Shown here: one piece after another, positions 1 through 8,816 of the stretch
Numbering within the stretch: position 1 is the stretch's first letter
How the letters are laid out: every line of letters begins with the position of its first letter
The notes under the pieces: model-generated
Told to the model about the DNA's origin: nothing
Databases searched by the model: none
What the model saw: the letters and a program-made list of their open reading frames with translations, nothing else
Source of the DNA: Paenarthrobacter nitroguajacolicus
Lineage (GTDB): Bacteria > Actinomycetota > Actinomycetes > Actinomycetales > Micrococcaceae
Assembly: GCF_007786235.1 (NCBI RefSeq)
Contig: NZ_VNFK01000020.1
Coordinates: 34,572-98,571 of the forward strand
Length of the DNA: 64,000 bases
Direction: 5' to 3'
Position numbers and translations under genes: made by a program

Positions 1-319
1 GCCATCCCGGCGAGGTGACCACCAGCTCCGGCAAGGCACCGTCGATCAAGGGAAGGGCATTGACTGCCTCCGCCCCGAGCAACACATCAACGGCACCCAC
101 GATCTTCAGGGTGTCGGCTTGGGCTTCGGCCTTGGTGGTGGTGGCGGCGTCCACCACCACCACCTTGGCACCAAGCTCGATCAGCGTGTCCGCCGCGGAG
201 AAGCCGGACAGGCCAATCCCTGTGACGACGACGCGCAGGCCCCTCCAGTCAGCATCCCAGCTTGTAAGGTCCTTGAGCCTTTCGGCGGACGTTGTTGGTG
301 TCTCCGGGGTTGCGTTCAC
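1..319 (-). CDS. murD: UDP-N-acetylmuramoylalanine-D-glutamate ligase, N-terminal part (cut by window edge)
   Basis: MurD adds D-glutamate to UDP-MurNAc-L-alanine in the cytoplasm. Only about 106 N-terminal codons are present; the rest lies beyond base 1. The reading starts at a GTG that overlaps the mraY stop as GTGA (4 nt), which suggests translational coupling. After about 30 variable residues comes a Rossmann-like nucleotide-binding segment, VVVTGIGLSGFSAADTL, followed by a strand ending in VVVVDA, as in MurD N-terminal domains. Its place after mraY in a mraZ-led cluster supports the call. The ligase ATP-binding and C-terminal domains cannot be seen, so integrity is untested. Confidence 0.9.
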   Translation of the reverse strand, partial: MNATPETPTTSAERLKDLTSWDADWRGLRVVVTGIGLSGFSAADTLIELGAKVVVVDAATTTKAEAQADTLKIVGAVDVLLGAEAVNALPLIDGALPELVVTSPGW

Positions 320-1425
320 AGCAGCACCACCCATTCAGCGTAGAAAACTCCCAGGCCGGCGGCCACGAAGAGACCGGCCAGAATCCAGAAGCGGACAACT
401 ACGGTGACTTCCGCCCAACCCTTGAGTTCAAAGTGGTGTTGAAGTGGTGCCATCTTGAAGACACGTTTACCGCCGCTGAGCTTGAAGAAGCCCACCTGGA
501 TAATCACGGACAAAGTGATCAGGACGAAGAGGCCGCCGATGAAGGCCAGCAGGAGTTCAGTGCGCGACAGGATGGCGAATGCAGCCACGGCGCCTCCGAT
601 GGCCAGCGAACCTGTGTCACCCATGAAGATCTTGGCGGGCGAAGTGTTCCACCAGAGGAACCCCACCAATGCCGCACTGAGGATGGCAGCCAGCAGCGCA
701 AGATCCATGGGGTCACGGACTTGGTAGCACCCTCCGCCGGCCTGGCGCGGCGAACCGCACGCCTGGTTGCTCTGCCAGATTCCCATGATGGTGTAGGCAC
801 CGAAGACCATGATGGACGCGCCCGCGGCCAAGCCATCCAGCCCGTCGGTCAGGTTTACGCCGTTGGTGGCGGCGGTGATGATCAGGTTGGACCACAGCAC
901 GAACAGGATGGCGCCAACCACGGTGCCGCCGAAGGCCAGATCCAACCAGGGAATGTCACGAACCAGCGAGATCTGCGTTGATGCGGGACGCAGTCCGTCC
1001 TCGTTGGGGAACTGCAGGACCAAGACCGCAAAGATAATGCCAACGGCCGCCTGAAGGATCAGCTTTGCGCGGGCGTTGAGCCCCAGGCTGCGCTTGTTCG
1101 AGATCTTGATGTAGTCGTCAAGGAAGCCCACAAAGCCCATACCGACCATCAGGAAAAGCAGCAGGAGCCCGGACGCGGACGGCCCGGGAGACCGGGGGTT
1201 CATCATCCACATGATCAGGTGCGTCACGAAGTAGCTGATGAGCACGGCCGCAACCACCACGGTTCCGCCCATGGTTGGCGTGCCGCGCTTGGTGTGATGC
1301 GAGGTTGGTCCGTCGTCGCGGATGAATTGCCCGTAGCTTTTAGCCACGAGGAACCTGATGAACAGGGGTGTCCCTATCAAGGCCACCAGAAGGGCGACGC
1401 CGGCGCCGATCAAAAGTGCAATCAC
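316..1425 (-). CDS. mraY: phospho-N-acetylmuramoyl-pentapeptide transferase
   Basis: MraY transfers phospho-MurNAc-pentapeptide from UDP to undecaprenyl phosphate, making lipid I at the inner face of the membrane. The 369-residue protein is strongly hydrophobic, with about ten membrane segments and the usual length. Family motifs are visible: DDGP at 37-40, KRGTPTMGG at 46-54, LDDYIK at 102-107 with the paired aspartates, the TNGVNLTDGLDGLA stretch at 187-200, and the cytoplasmic loop NTSPAKIFMGDTGSLAIGG at 260-278. The start overlaps the murF stop by 4 nt and the end overlaps murD, so the three genes are probably translated as a coupled unit. Confidence 0.98.
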   Translation of the reverse strand: MIALLIGAGVALLVALIGTPLFIRFLVAKSYGQFIRDDGPTSHHTKRGTPTMGGTVVVAAVLISYFVTHLIMWMMNPRSPGPSASGLLLLFLMVGMGFVGFLDDYIKISNKRSLGLNARAKLILQAAVGIIFAVLVLQFPNEDGLRPASTQISLVRDIPWLDLAFGGTVVGAILFVLWSNLIITAATNGVNLTDGLDGLAAGASIMVFGAYTIMGIWQSNQACGSPRQAGGGCYQVRDPMDLALLAAILSAALVGFLWWNTSPAKIFMGDTGSLAIGGAVAAFAILSRTELLLAFIGGLFVLITLSVIIQVGFFKLSGGKRVFKMAPLQHHFELKGWAEVTVVVRFWILAGLFVAAGLGVFYAEWVVLL

Positions 1426-2912
1426 AGCAGCTCGTTCCCTTCGCTTGCGGCGTCTTCGGCCGCGTTCTCTCCGGTGGGCTCGGCCCGTGGAGGTAATGCT
1501 ATCCGATCACCCAGGTGCCTTAGCCCGACGCGCTTTGAGGACTTGAACAGGACCAGGTCGCCGGGTTCCAGTTCCTTCTGCAGGAGTTCGTATGCCTCAT
1601 CCACCGTTTCGGTGAACGAACACTCATCGCCCCAGGAGCCTTCCTGGATGGCGGATACGTAGAGGGCACGGGCCTCGCGGCCCACCACCACCAGCCTGGA
1701 GATGTTCAGCCGCACCACTTGGGTGCCTACCGCGGTGTGCTCGCGGATGGAGTCCTCCCCCAGTTCGAGCATGGCTCCCAGGACAGCCCAGGTCCTTCTG
1801 CCTTGGCCGAGATCGGCCAGGGTACGAAGGGCTGCCCGCATGGATTCCGGGTTCGCATTGAAGGCATCGTTGATGATGGTGACGCCGTCAGCGCGCTCGA
1901 TCCGCTCCATGCGCCAACGGCTGGCCGCCGACTGGGAGCTGAGCGAGGAGGCGATGTCTGCTGCCGGGATGCCGGCCGCGAACGCGGCCGACGCAGCCGC
2001 CAACAGATTGGTCACATGATGGCCGCCTATCAGGCGGCTTCGCACCTGAACTGCAGGGCCGCCGTCGGGCAGTATGAGGTCGAAGTCAGGGTAGCCCTGG
2101 GAGTTGACCACCACGTTGCGGGCTTCCACTTCCTCAGTGGTGGCGGGCGAGGCCGTGAACCCGAGGACCTTGGCTTTGGTTCGGGAGCGCATGGCAGCCA
2201 CGCGGCCATCGTCGAGGTTGATCACGGCGGTGCCATGTTCGCTAAGGGCTTCCACCAGTTCACCCTTGGTCTTGGCGATATTCTCCACGCCGCCAAATTC
2301 CCCGGCGTGCGCCGTACCAACCACCAGGACCACGCCGATGTCCGGCTTGACCATCTCTGCGAGGTATTTGATATGGCCCAAGCCGGTGGCGCCCATCTCG
2401 ATGACAAGGAAGCGGGTATCGGCATCAGCGGCAAAAACCGTGAGCGGGACACCCACCTCACCGTTGTAGGAACCCTGGGGCGCCACAGTAGCGCCCGCCG
2501 TGGACAGTATGCCGGCAAGCAGGTCCTTGGTGGTGGTTTTGCCTGCGGACCCGGTGATGCCGATGACGGTAAAATCCTCGCCGCGTTGCGTCCGGACAGC
2601 ACGGATGCGGCGGACGACTTCGGCTGCCAACGCACCCATGGCGAGGACAGCGTCGTCAACCACGACGGCGGGATAGGGGCTGCCGTGGGCATCGGCCACT
2701 TCGCGTTCGGCGAGGGCCAGAACGGCACCACGTTCGAAAGCGGCGTCCATGAAGTCGTGGCCGTCGGCGTTCTCGCCGGGTTTGGCCACGTACAGCGAAC
2801 CTGGTGTCGCTTCCCGTGAATCAGTGACGACAGAGGTCGGGACGATGTCCGTATCTCCGGTCAATCGGCCATGGGTGATGTTGGCGATCTCCGCCGCAGT
2901 TAGTGCAATCAT
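1422..2912 (-). CDS. murF: UDP-N-acetylmuramoyl-tripeptide-D-alanyl-D-alanine ligase
   Basis: MurF joins D-Ala-D-Ala to UDP-MurNAc-tripeptide, the last cytoplasmic step of the peptidoglycan precursor. The 496-residue protein has an N-terminal UDP-binding domain with the TDSREA segment near residue 30. The ATP P-loop GSAGKTT lies at 121-127, followed by NGEVGVP and EMGATGLGHI (substrate and metal binding), and INDAFNANPESMRAAL in the C-terminal part. The gene lies 6 nt after murE and overlaps mraY by 4 nt. An acidic tail after residue 480 looks like a lineage-specific addition. Confidence 0.97.
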   Translation of the reverse strand: MIALTAAEIANITHGRLTGDTDIVPTSVVTDSREATPGSLYVAKPGENADGHDFMDAAFERGAVLALAEREVADAHGSPYPAVVVDDAVLAMGALAAEVVRRIRAVRTQRGEDFTVIGITGSAGKTTTKDLLAGILSTAGATVAPQGSYNGEVGVPLTVFAADADTRFLVIEMGATGLGHIKYLAEMVKPDIGVVLVVGTAHAGEFGGVENIAKTKGELVEALSEHGTAVINLDDGRVAAMRSRTKAKVLGFTASPATTEEVEARNVVVNSQGYPDFDLILPDGGPAVQVRSRLIGGHHVTNLLAAASAAFAAGIPAADIASSLSSQSAASRWRMERIERADGVTIINDAFNANPESMRAALRTLADLGQGRRTWAVLGAMLELGEDSIREHTAVGTQVVRLNISRLVVVGREARALYVSAIQEGSWGDECSFTETVDEAYELLQKELEPGDLVLFKSSKRVGLRHLGDRIALPPRAEPTGENAAEDAASEGNELL

Positions 2913-2918
2913 CTCGGT

Positions 2919-4553
2919 TTAGGACTCTATCCGCTGGTCCGTTGAAACGCTGAATCCCTTGGATGTCAAGGCGGCACGCAACTCAACCCTGTCATCCAAG
3001 GCCAAGTTAACCCCTTTAACCTCTTGCCACACCTCGTGGCCGCGTCCGGCGATGAGGATCGTGTCCTTGGCAGTGGCCATCTCGACGGCCAACCGGATGG
3101 CGGCATCCCTCGGGTGGGACTCGATGATCTGGCTGGTCAGGTGCTCAGATTCCCGCGCCGCCTCTGCGCCCTGCAGGACATCGGCGCGAATAGCCGCAGC
3201 ATCTTCATCGTGGGGATCGTCATCGCTGATGATCACGACGTCAGCCAAACGTGCGGCGATGGCTCCCATGGTGGGCCGCTTGCCTTGGTCGCGCTGGCCC
3301 GTCGCTCCGAAGACCACAATGACCCGGGAACCCTCCACGGGGGAACGAACGGCTTCCAGGGCGCGCGCCAAGGCATCAGGATTGTGGGCAAAATCAACCA
3401 CCGACGCCGGTTCGGTGGAGACCAGCTGCATGCGTCCGGGCACTGCGACGGTGAAAGGGTCATGGGCGTCCAAAGCAGCCTGCAGCGTCGCCATCTCCAC
3501 GCCCGACGCCAGGACCATGATGGTGGCCAACGCAGCGTTGGCCACATTGAAGTCGCCCGGCAGGCCGGTGTGGACGCGCAACGTCCTGCCGTCCGCGTGC
3601 CTGAGTTCGAATTCCGAACCCAGCCCGCGCGCCGACACGGAAGCCACACGCCAGTGGGCGTCGGTGCCGTCCTTTGCCGAGAGGGTTGTCACCGGGATGT
3701 CTGCCACCTCCGCCAGCTTGCGCCCCCAGTCGTCGTCAACTGTAACCACAGCGTGCCGTGCCCGGCCGGCAGTGAAAAGTTCTGCCTTGGTTCGGAAGTA
3801 CTCCTCCATGCTGCCGTGCAGGTCAAGGTGGTCTCGTGTGAGGTTCGTAAAGCCTGCAACGTCGAACATCACTCCGTCCACGCGGTGGTAAGAGATCGCA
3901 TGGGACGAAACTTCCATGGAAGCCGCGTCCAGCCCACGTTCACGCATCAGGGCAAGCAAAGCATGGACGTCCGTGGACTCCGGCGTGGTCAAGAGACTCG
4001 GGATGGGCTCGCCGCCGGCAACAATCTCGATGGTTCCAATAAGCCCGGCGGTCTTGCCGAGGGCTCGCAGCAGCGAGTTGATGAAGTAGGTGGTGGTGGT
4101 CTTTCCGTTGGTGCCGGTGACGCCGTACAGCGACGGGAAGCCGCCATCCGCAGGCTGGCTGCGGTAAATCAATGCGGCCAAGCGCCCGACGGCGGCACGA
4201 GGCTCCTCGACGATGAGTACCGGAACCGGCTGCTCACCGGCCAGGGCGAGCTGGCGCGCTCCGGCGTCGTCCGTGACGACGGCGACCGCACCGGCGTCGA
4301 TGGCTTGCGGAACGAAGTCGGCACCGTGGCGAGAAGCGCCCGGCAAGGCCATATAGAGGTCGCCGGCTTCGACAGCCCTGGAGTTGAGCGTTATGCCCGT
4401 CACTCCCTTGTGGTGGCTGCCGTCCGGAGCTGCAATGCCCAGCGTTTCGGCAATGGTGGCCAAGGACACCGCAGCCACAGACTCTGGACGGAAGCCGGAC
4501 CGGCCGGCGTCCGTCGTCGTGGCATTGACAGCTGCCTCATTGTGCTCTGACAC
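2919..4553 (-). CDS. murE: UDP-N-acetylmuramoyl-L-alanyl-D-glutamate ligase adding the third residue (non-DAP motif)
   Basis: MurE adds the diamino acid at position 3 of the stem peptide. The open frame continues upstream, but a GTG at 4553 preceded by GGAG seven bases away gives 544 residues and homology-like sequence from the start, so I chose it. Visible are the P-loop GTNGKTT (147-153), SMEVSSHAI, TNLTRDHLD, and GRGHE near 503. The substrate-selecting motif, DNPR in meso-diaminopimelate enzymes, is DDPH here (445-448). That argues against DAP and fits the L-lysine peptidoglycan known in Arthrobacter relatives; actual specificity is inferred. It lies 103 bp downstream of ftsI with no clear terminator between. 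Confidence 0.95.
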   Translation of the reverse strand: MSEHNEAAVNATTTDAGRSGFRPESVAAVSLATIAETLGIAAPDGSHHKGVTGITLNSRAVEAGDLYMALPGASRHGADFVPQAIDAGAVAVVTDDAGARQLALAGEQPVPVLIVEEPRAAVGRLAALIYRSQPADGGFPSLYGVTGTNGKTTTTYFINSLLRALGKTAGLIGTIEIVAGGEPIPSLLTTPESTDVHALLALMRERGLDAASMEVSSHAISYHRVDGVMFDVAGFTNLTRDHLDLHGSMEEYFRTKAELFTAGRARHAVVTVDDDWGRKLAEVADIPVTTLSAKDGTDAHWRVASVSARGLGSEFELRHADGRTLRVHTGLPGDFNVANAALATIMVLASGVEMATLQAALDAHDPFTVAVPGRMQLVSTEPASVVDFAHNPDALARALEAVRSPVEGSRVIVVFGATGQRDQGKRPTMGAIAARLADVVIISDDDPHDEDAAAIRADVLQGAEAARESEHLTSQIIESHPRDAAIRLAVEMATAKDTILIAGRGHEVWQEVKGVNLALDDRVELRAALTSKGFSVSTDQRIES

Positions 4554-4656
4554 GTGGTTCTCCGTTGGTGCTCGTGAAACGACCGGCTGGGGGCCAGCGG
4601 CGCCCGGGCCGTTAGTGGTGGATCTACTTTTAGGCCGAAACAGACGCCCAAGAAGC

Positions 4657-6453
4657 TTACTTGACGAACTGGGGCAACCGCGCGGGTGTCCCCGTGGATG
4701 GCGGCACATTGTAGGTCCGCAGGACCTGCGACATGACGGACCGGAACACCGGCCCATTGGTGACGCCGTAGATGTTTCCCTTGGGGCGCTGTAAGACGAC
4801 CTCGACGATGAAACGGGGGTCGTCCATGGGTGCCATACCCACCATGGAGGCGGTGTAGCCGTCGAACCCGGGCAGTCCGTCCTCACGGGGAGCCTGTGAC
4901 GTTCCCGTCTTGGCGCCCACGCGATAACCGTCGATGGCGGCATCCTTGATCTGGCCCTCGGTCACAGCGCTTTCCAGAATGTCCCGCACCTGCTGGGCCG
5001 TTTCCTTGGACACCACCTGGCGGGAGTCTTTTGCCGGAACTTTTTGCTCCCCACCATCGGGAGTGATGTAGCTGTCGATAAGCCTGGGCTGCAGCATCAC
5101 GCCGTCATTGGCAATCGACTGGAAGGCCCGCACTGTTTGCAGCGTGGACTGCGACACACCTTGCCCGAAAAGCACCGTGTACTGCTGGCGCTCATCCCAT
5201 TGATCTGGCTTGGCGAGGATGCCCGTCGCTTCGGCGGGCAGGCCGATGTCCGTCTGCTCGCCGATGCCGAATTTCTTCAACCAATCGTAGCGCTGCTCCT
5301 TGGTGAGCCGGCTGCCGACCATCACCGTGCCGGTGTTCATGGACCATCCCAGGATGCCCGCGAGGGTACGTTCCTCAGTGCCATGCTCGAATGCGTCGGT
5401 GAACGTCTGGCCGTCGATGGTGTAGGACGTCGGAATGGTGAAATGGTCCAGGGGGAAGGACTTTCCCTCTTCGATGGCCGCAGCAGCGGTAATCATCTTC
5501 TGAACGGAACCGGGCTCGTAGGCTGCCGTTACGGAGCGCACTCCACGGTCCTTGGCGTCCACCTTGCCGGGGTCGTTGGGATCAGGTGAGTTGGTGTCCG
5601 CGAGGGCCACGAGGTTGCCGGTCTTGGTGTCAATCACAATGATGGAGCCCCATTCGGCGTTCATCTTGTTCACTTGGCTCTGGATGGCCTGCTGCGCGAA
5701 ATACTGGATGTCCGTGTTGAGGGTCAGCTTTACGTCGCTGCCATCCACAGCGGGTGTCAGCTCATCAGTGGCCACCGGAATTCTGAGGCCATCGGCTCCG
5801 ATCTCGAAGACACGCTTGCCTTCCGTGCCCCGGAGAATCTCGTCCTGCGTCTGCTCGATGCCCGCCTGCCCAGTGGTACCGTCCTGGAGGAAACCCACCA
5901 CCCCGCCGGCCACACTGCCGTTGGGGTACACGCGTTTGCTGACACCCTCCGGAACAATACCGGGGATATTGAGCTTGGAGATCCGGTCCTCCAGTTCGGG
6001 CTTGACGTCCTTGGCCACCACGAAGTACTTCTTGTCGCCGGTCACTGCCTCGCGGATCTTCTCCACGTCCGAGCCCAGCAGCGCGGCGAGCTCCGAAATT
6101 CCCTGGTCCCTGGAGATCTCCTCGATCTCCTCCGTCTTTTCGTTGTACCGCTTGAAGGTGGGGGTGTTGGTGTTCAGCACTTGGTCCACCACGAGGTTGT
6201 AGCGGATGACGCTGCTGGCAAGAACGGTGCCGTTTGCATCGACGATCTTTCCACGCTCTGCGGGGAGGACCATTGGCGTCAGGCGCTTGGCCAACGCAGC
6301 CTCAGCCATACCGCCGACGTCCAGGCCCTGGACCATGAAGAGCTTTCCGCCCACCACCAGCAGCAGCGTCAGCATGATGCCGAGGCCAACCCGCAACCGC
6401 TTTCTTGCCGCCGGCGTCTTCGTCTTTTTCGATTTGCCGGGGTTCTGCGCCAC
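4657..6453 (-). CDS. ftsI: septal penicillin-binding protein 2/3 (FtsI/PbpB), D,D-transpeptidase
   Basis: This is the class B penicillin-binding protein that cross-links septal peptidoglycan with FtsW. The 598-residue protein has a basic cytoplasmic N-terminus, one membrane anchor at about 21-41, a dimerisation domain beginning ERGKIVDANG at about 67, and a transpeptidase domain. The three catalytic motifs are intact: SVQK at 316-319 (nucleophile Ser316), SMN at 371-373, and KTGT at 515-518. No PASTA domain follows, and the C-terminus ends soon after the transpeptidase fold. It lies 42 bp after the FtsL-like gene, the standard division order. Confidence 0.96.
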   Translation of the reverse strand: MAQNPGKSKKTKTPAARKRLRVGLGIMLTLLLVVGGKLFMVQGLDVGGMAEAALAKRLTPMVLPAERGKIVDANGTVLASSVIRYNLVVDQVLNTNTPTFKRYNEKTEEIEEISRDQGISELAALLGSDVEKIREAVTGDKKYFVVAKDVKPELEDRISKLNIPGIVPEGVSKRVYPNGSVAGGVVGFLQDGTTGQAGIEQTQDEILRGTEGKRVFEIGADGLRIPVATDELTPAVDGSDVKLTLNTDIQYFAQQAIQSQVNKMNAEWGSIIVIDTKTGNLVALADTNSPDPNDPGKVDAKDRGVRSVTAAYEPGSVQKMITAAAAIEEGKSFPLDHFTIPTSYTIDGQTFTDAFEHGTEERTLAGILGWSMNTGTVMVGSRLTKEQRYDWLKKFGIGEQTDIGLPAEATGILAKPDQWDERQQYTVLFGQGVSQSTLQTVRAFQSIANDGVMLQPRLIDSYITPDGGEQKVPAKDSRQVVSKETAQQVRDILESAVTEGQIKDAAIDGYRVGAKTGTSQAPREDGLPGFDGYTASMVGMAPMDDPRFIVEVVLQRPKGNIYGVTNGPVFRSVMSQVLRTYNVPPSTGTPARLPQFVK

Positions 6454-6495
6454 GTTGATTCCTTGCTGCTGGCCTTGCTTCAGTGGACTGATGGA

Positions 6496-7158
6496 CTACT
6501 GCCCTGGTGCCTTTTGCTGGGGGGCCGGGACTGACCCTCCGTTGAGTTCAACCGGCGGTGCTGATGCCGGGGCCGACGGCGTTCCGGCCGGGGCCGCCGG
6601 CGTGACCGGTGCAACCGGAGTGACGGGCTTGAGGTTCTCCAACGGATCCTTGGTAGTCACCGACGGCACCACATCGAGCATGCCCGCCACGGCAGGCGGG
6701 GCCAACTGGGCGCCGGGGTTGTCTCCCTTGACCGCAGGCGTCGCCTTTCCGGTAACTGCCATGGTATTGAGGTCGATCTGGCCTTTAACAGTGGAAGGTA
6801 CCATCCCCAATTCTGCAGCCTTCGCTGCCAGATTCTGGGGAGCTTCGAAGTTCTGCTTCCTCTGTGTCAGGTCCTGGTTTTCCTTGTTGAGGGTCGCGGC
6901 CTCGGCTTTCAGTTGCACCAGCTGGTACTGGGCCGTCGAGACTGAGATGTTCAAGACGAGGACCGTCAGAAGGGCGGCCGCCATGGCCACGAAGCACAGT
7001 ACGACGAATGGTGTCCTTCGCTTACCCGGTGCACTTCGCACAACGGACAGCGGTGTGCGGGACTTTCGACCGGTGTCGGGCCTTCCTGCAGGAGCCGGAA
7101 GAGCGCGGGCGGTGTTGCCCACCACGGAGGGCAATGTCTTCGCTGCGGCGTTGCTCAT
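6496..7158 (-). CDS. FtsL-like bitopic membrane protein with long Ala/Pro tail
   Basis: The 220-residue protein has a cytoplasmic basic N-terminus (1-50), one membrane segment (about 51-70), then a short coiled-coil-like stretch (about 73-105, VQLKAEAATLNKENQDL) and the segment LAAKAAELGMVP. This is the topology and position of the division protein FtsL, between rsmH and ftsI. FtsL primary sequence is poorly conserved, so the call rests on topology and context. Unusually, about 95 residues rich in alanine, proline and valine follow the coiled coil and would lie outside the membrane; typical FtsL is near 100-130 residues. The ATG overlaps the rsmH stop by 4 nt (ATGA). Confidence 0.75.
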   Translation of the reverse strand: MSNAAAKTLPSVVGNTARALPAPAGRPDTGRKSRTPLSVVRSAPGKRRTPFVVLCFVAMAAALLTVLVLNISVSTAQYQLVQLKAEAATLNKENQDLTQRKQNFEAPQNLAAKAAELGMVPSTVKGQIDLNTMAVTGKATPAVKGDNPGAQLAPPAVAGMLDVVPSVTTKDPLENLKPVTPVAPVTPAAPAGTPSAPASAPPVELNGGSVPAPQQKAPGQ

Positions 7159-8153
7159 GCGTCTCTCCTCGGTTTGATGCGCTCCACGGCCCTCAAGCGG
7201 GCAGACGCCGCGCGTGGGTTTTCGGCTATCTCTGCTGCCGTCGGCACTTCCGTGCCCTTGGTAATGGTCTTTAGTTCAGGTTTGTGCTCCTCGAGCTCAA
7301 CGGGGAACCCGAGCGGAGCAGAGGATTTGGATCCGGCCTGGAAGACCGACTTGACGATCTTGTCCTCCAGCGAGTGATAGGACATCACCACGATCCGCCC
7401 GCCCATGCCTGTGGCTGCCACAGCCGCCGGAACTGCACGTTCCAAGACATCGAGTTCCTCGTTGACCTCAATCCGCAACGCCTGGAACGTCCGCTTGGCA
7501 GGGTGTCCGCCGCTCTTAGCAGCAGCAGCGGGAACAACGCTGCGGATCTGTTCCACCAGCTCCCCTGTGGTTGCGAACGGTTTGTCTGCCCGGGCGTTGA
7601 CTATCCGGTTGGCGATCCGCCCGGCAAACTTTTCTTCGCCCCACTTGCGGATTATGCGCACCAACTCGTCTTCGCTGTAGTTGTTGACCACATCGGCCGC
7701 GGTTTGCCCGCGGCTGGTGTCCATGCGCATGTCGAGGGGAGCATCGTAAGAGTAGGCGAATCCACGTTCGCGCTCATCCAGCTGCAGGGAGGACACACCC
7801 AGGTCCATGAGGATGCCGTGGACTTCAGGAATACCCAGATCCGCCAGGACGTCCTCGATCTCGTCGTAGACCGCATGAACGAGGTCGGTCCTTGCCGAGA
7901 ACGGTTCCAAGCGGGCGCCAGCCAAGGCGAGGGCTTCCTCATCGCGGTCAATGCCCACCAGATGAAGGTCCGGGAATCGCTGCAACATGGCCTCGGAATG
8001 GCCTCCCATACCCAACGTGGCATCGATGGCCACTGGCGTCTCGCCACGCTTCCTGGCTGCTTCGAAACCAGGGGCAAGCAAATTGATGCAGCGGTCTTTG
8101 AGGACGGGTACGTGGCGTTCCGATGTGGGCCTTGCCGCGTCCTGCTCTTCCAC
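7155..8153 (-). CDS. rsmH: 16S rRNA (cytosine(1402)-N4)-methyltransferase
   Basis: RsmH (MraW) uses S-adenosylmethionine to methylate N4 of C1402 in the 16S rRNA decoding site. The 332-residue protein shows HVPVL near the N-terminus (14-18), the SAM-binding DATLGMGGHS (44-53), the LMDLGVSSLQLD motif, GFAYSYDAPLDMRMD, RTFQALRIEVN and a C-terminal VMSYHSLEDKIVK. The start is GTG at 8153 preceded by AGGAGG five bases upstream, a near-ideal ribosome binding site. It is the second gene of the dcw cluster, 166-168 bp after mraZ, and is probably co-transcribed through an interval that carries a small hairpin. Confidence 0.97.
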   Translation of the reverse strand: MEEQDAARPTSERHVPVLKDRCINLLAPGFEAARKRGETPVAIDATLGMGGHSEAMLQRFPDLHLVGIDRDEEALALAGARLEPFSARTDLVHAVYDEIEDVLADLGIPEVHGILMDLGVSSLQLDERERGFAYSYDAPLDMRMDTSRGQTAADVVNNYSEDELVRIIRKWGEEKFAGRIANRIVNARADKPFATTGELVEQIRSVVPAAAAKSGGHPAKRTFQALRIEVNEELDVLERAVPAAVAATGMGGRIVVMSYHSLEDKIVKSVFQAGSKSSAPLGFPVELEEHKPELKTITKGTEVPTAAEIAENPRAASARLRAVERIKPRRDA

Positions 8154-8228
8154 GCTGCCTCCTCTTTCCTAATCGCTTGCATGCTGTTTCTTGAATCGGA
8201 TCCCCATCCGCGCCTATCGTTCGGTCGG

Positions 8229-8254
8229 CCTGGCTCAGGGGAAGTTGAGCCAGG
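8229..8254 (-). other. hairpin in mraZ-rsmH interval
   Basis: A perfect 9-bp inverted repeat (CCTGGCTCA and TGAGCCAGG, 8-nt loop) lies inside the 166-bp interval between mraZ and rsmH. No T-run follows on the minus strand, so it is unlikely to be a simple terminator. It could be an RNA processing or stabilising stem that sets different levels of MraZ and RsmH; this is inference. Confidence 0.45.
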
Positions 8255-8319
8255 AAGACTGTTCGATGGGCGGCTGGAGATCCCATTCAAGAAGCGGGAC
8301 TACTGCTCCCTCCGACCGG

Positions 8320-8751
8320 TTAGATGAACCCGGGCAGATTGTCGTCATCCGTTTCCGAGAAGGCTGCTTCCTTCTCGTTGAGGTACTCATTCCAAGCTTC
8401 GGCATCCCAGATCTCCGCCCGGGTTCCGGCACCAATAACTGCCAGCTCCCGGCCAAGGCCTGCATATGCCCGTAGCGCCGGAGGAATCGTCACTCGCCCC
8501 TGCTTGTCAGGTACTTCGTCAGAGGCCCCGGACAGGAAAACCCGGATGTAGTCACGAGCCTGCTTGGAAGACAATGGCGCCTCCCGCATCGACTCGTGAA
8601 TGCGTTCGAATTCCTTCTGGCTGAAGACGTAGATGCAGCGTTCCTGCCCCCTGGTGAGGACCAATCCATCGGCAAGCTCCTCACGGAACTTGGCGGGAAG
8701 TATGATCCGGCCCTTTTCATCGAGACGCGGCGAGTGAGTACCCAAAAACAC
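8320..8751 (-). CDS. mraZ: transcriptional regulator MraZ
   Basis: MraZ is a ring-forming DNA-binding protein that controls its own dcw operon and, in some bacteria, is opposed by RsmH. The product is 143 residues from the GTG at 8751, beginning FLGTHSPRLDEKGR as the family usually does. A second in-frame GTG at 8760 would add three residues, but its purine tract sits too close. Two AbrB-like repeats are visible, DEKGRIILPAKFR and DKQGRVTIPPALR. Upstream, from 8817, are three GTGGRG boxes spaced exactly 10 bp, a probable self-operator. The C-terminal tail is acidic. Confidence 0.96.
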   Translation of the reverse strand: MFLGTHSPRLDEKGRIILPAKFREELADGLVLTRGQERCIYVFSQKEFERIHESMREAPLSSKQARDYIRVFLSGASDEVPDKQGRVTIPPALRAYAGLGRELAVIGAGTRAEIWDAEAWNEYLNEKEAAFSETDDDNLPGFI

Positions 8752-8816
8752 TGGCCCCACCGCCCCTCAGTCAAGGTGCCCGCACATACCCAACGCTGCC
8801 ACTACCCTCTTATGCA

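Noticed and set aside
4554..4943. An upstream extension of the murE frame
   Set aside because: It overlaps the 3' end of ftsI and has no similarity to MurE; the GTG at 4553 has a good ribosome site.
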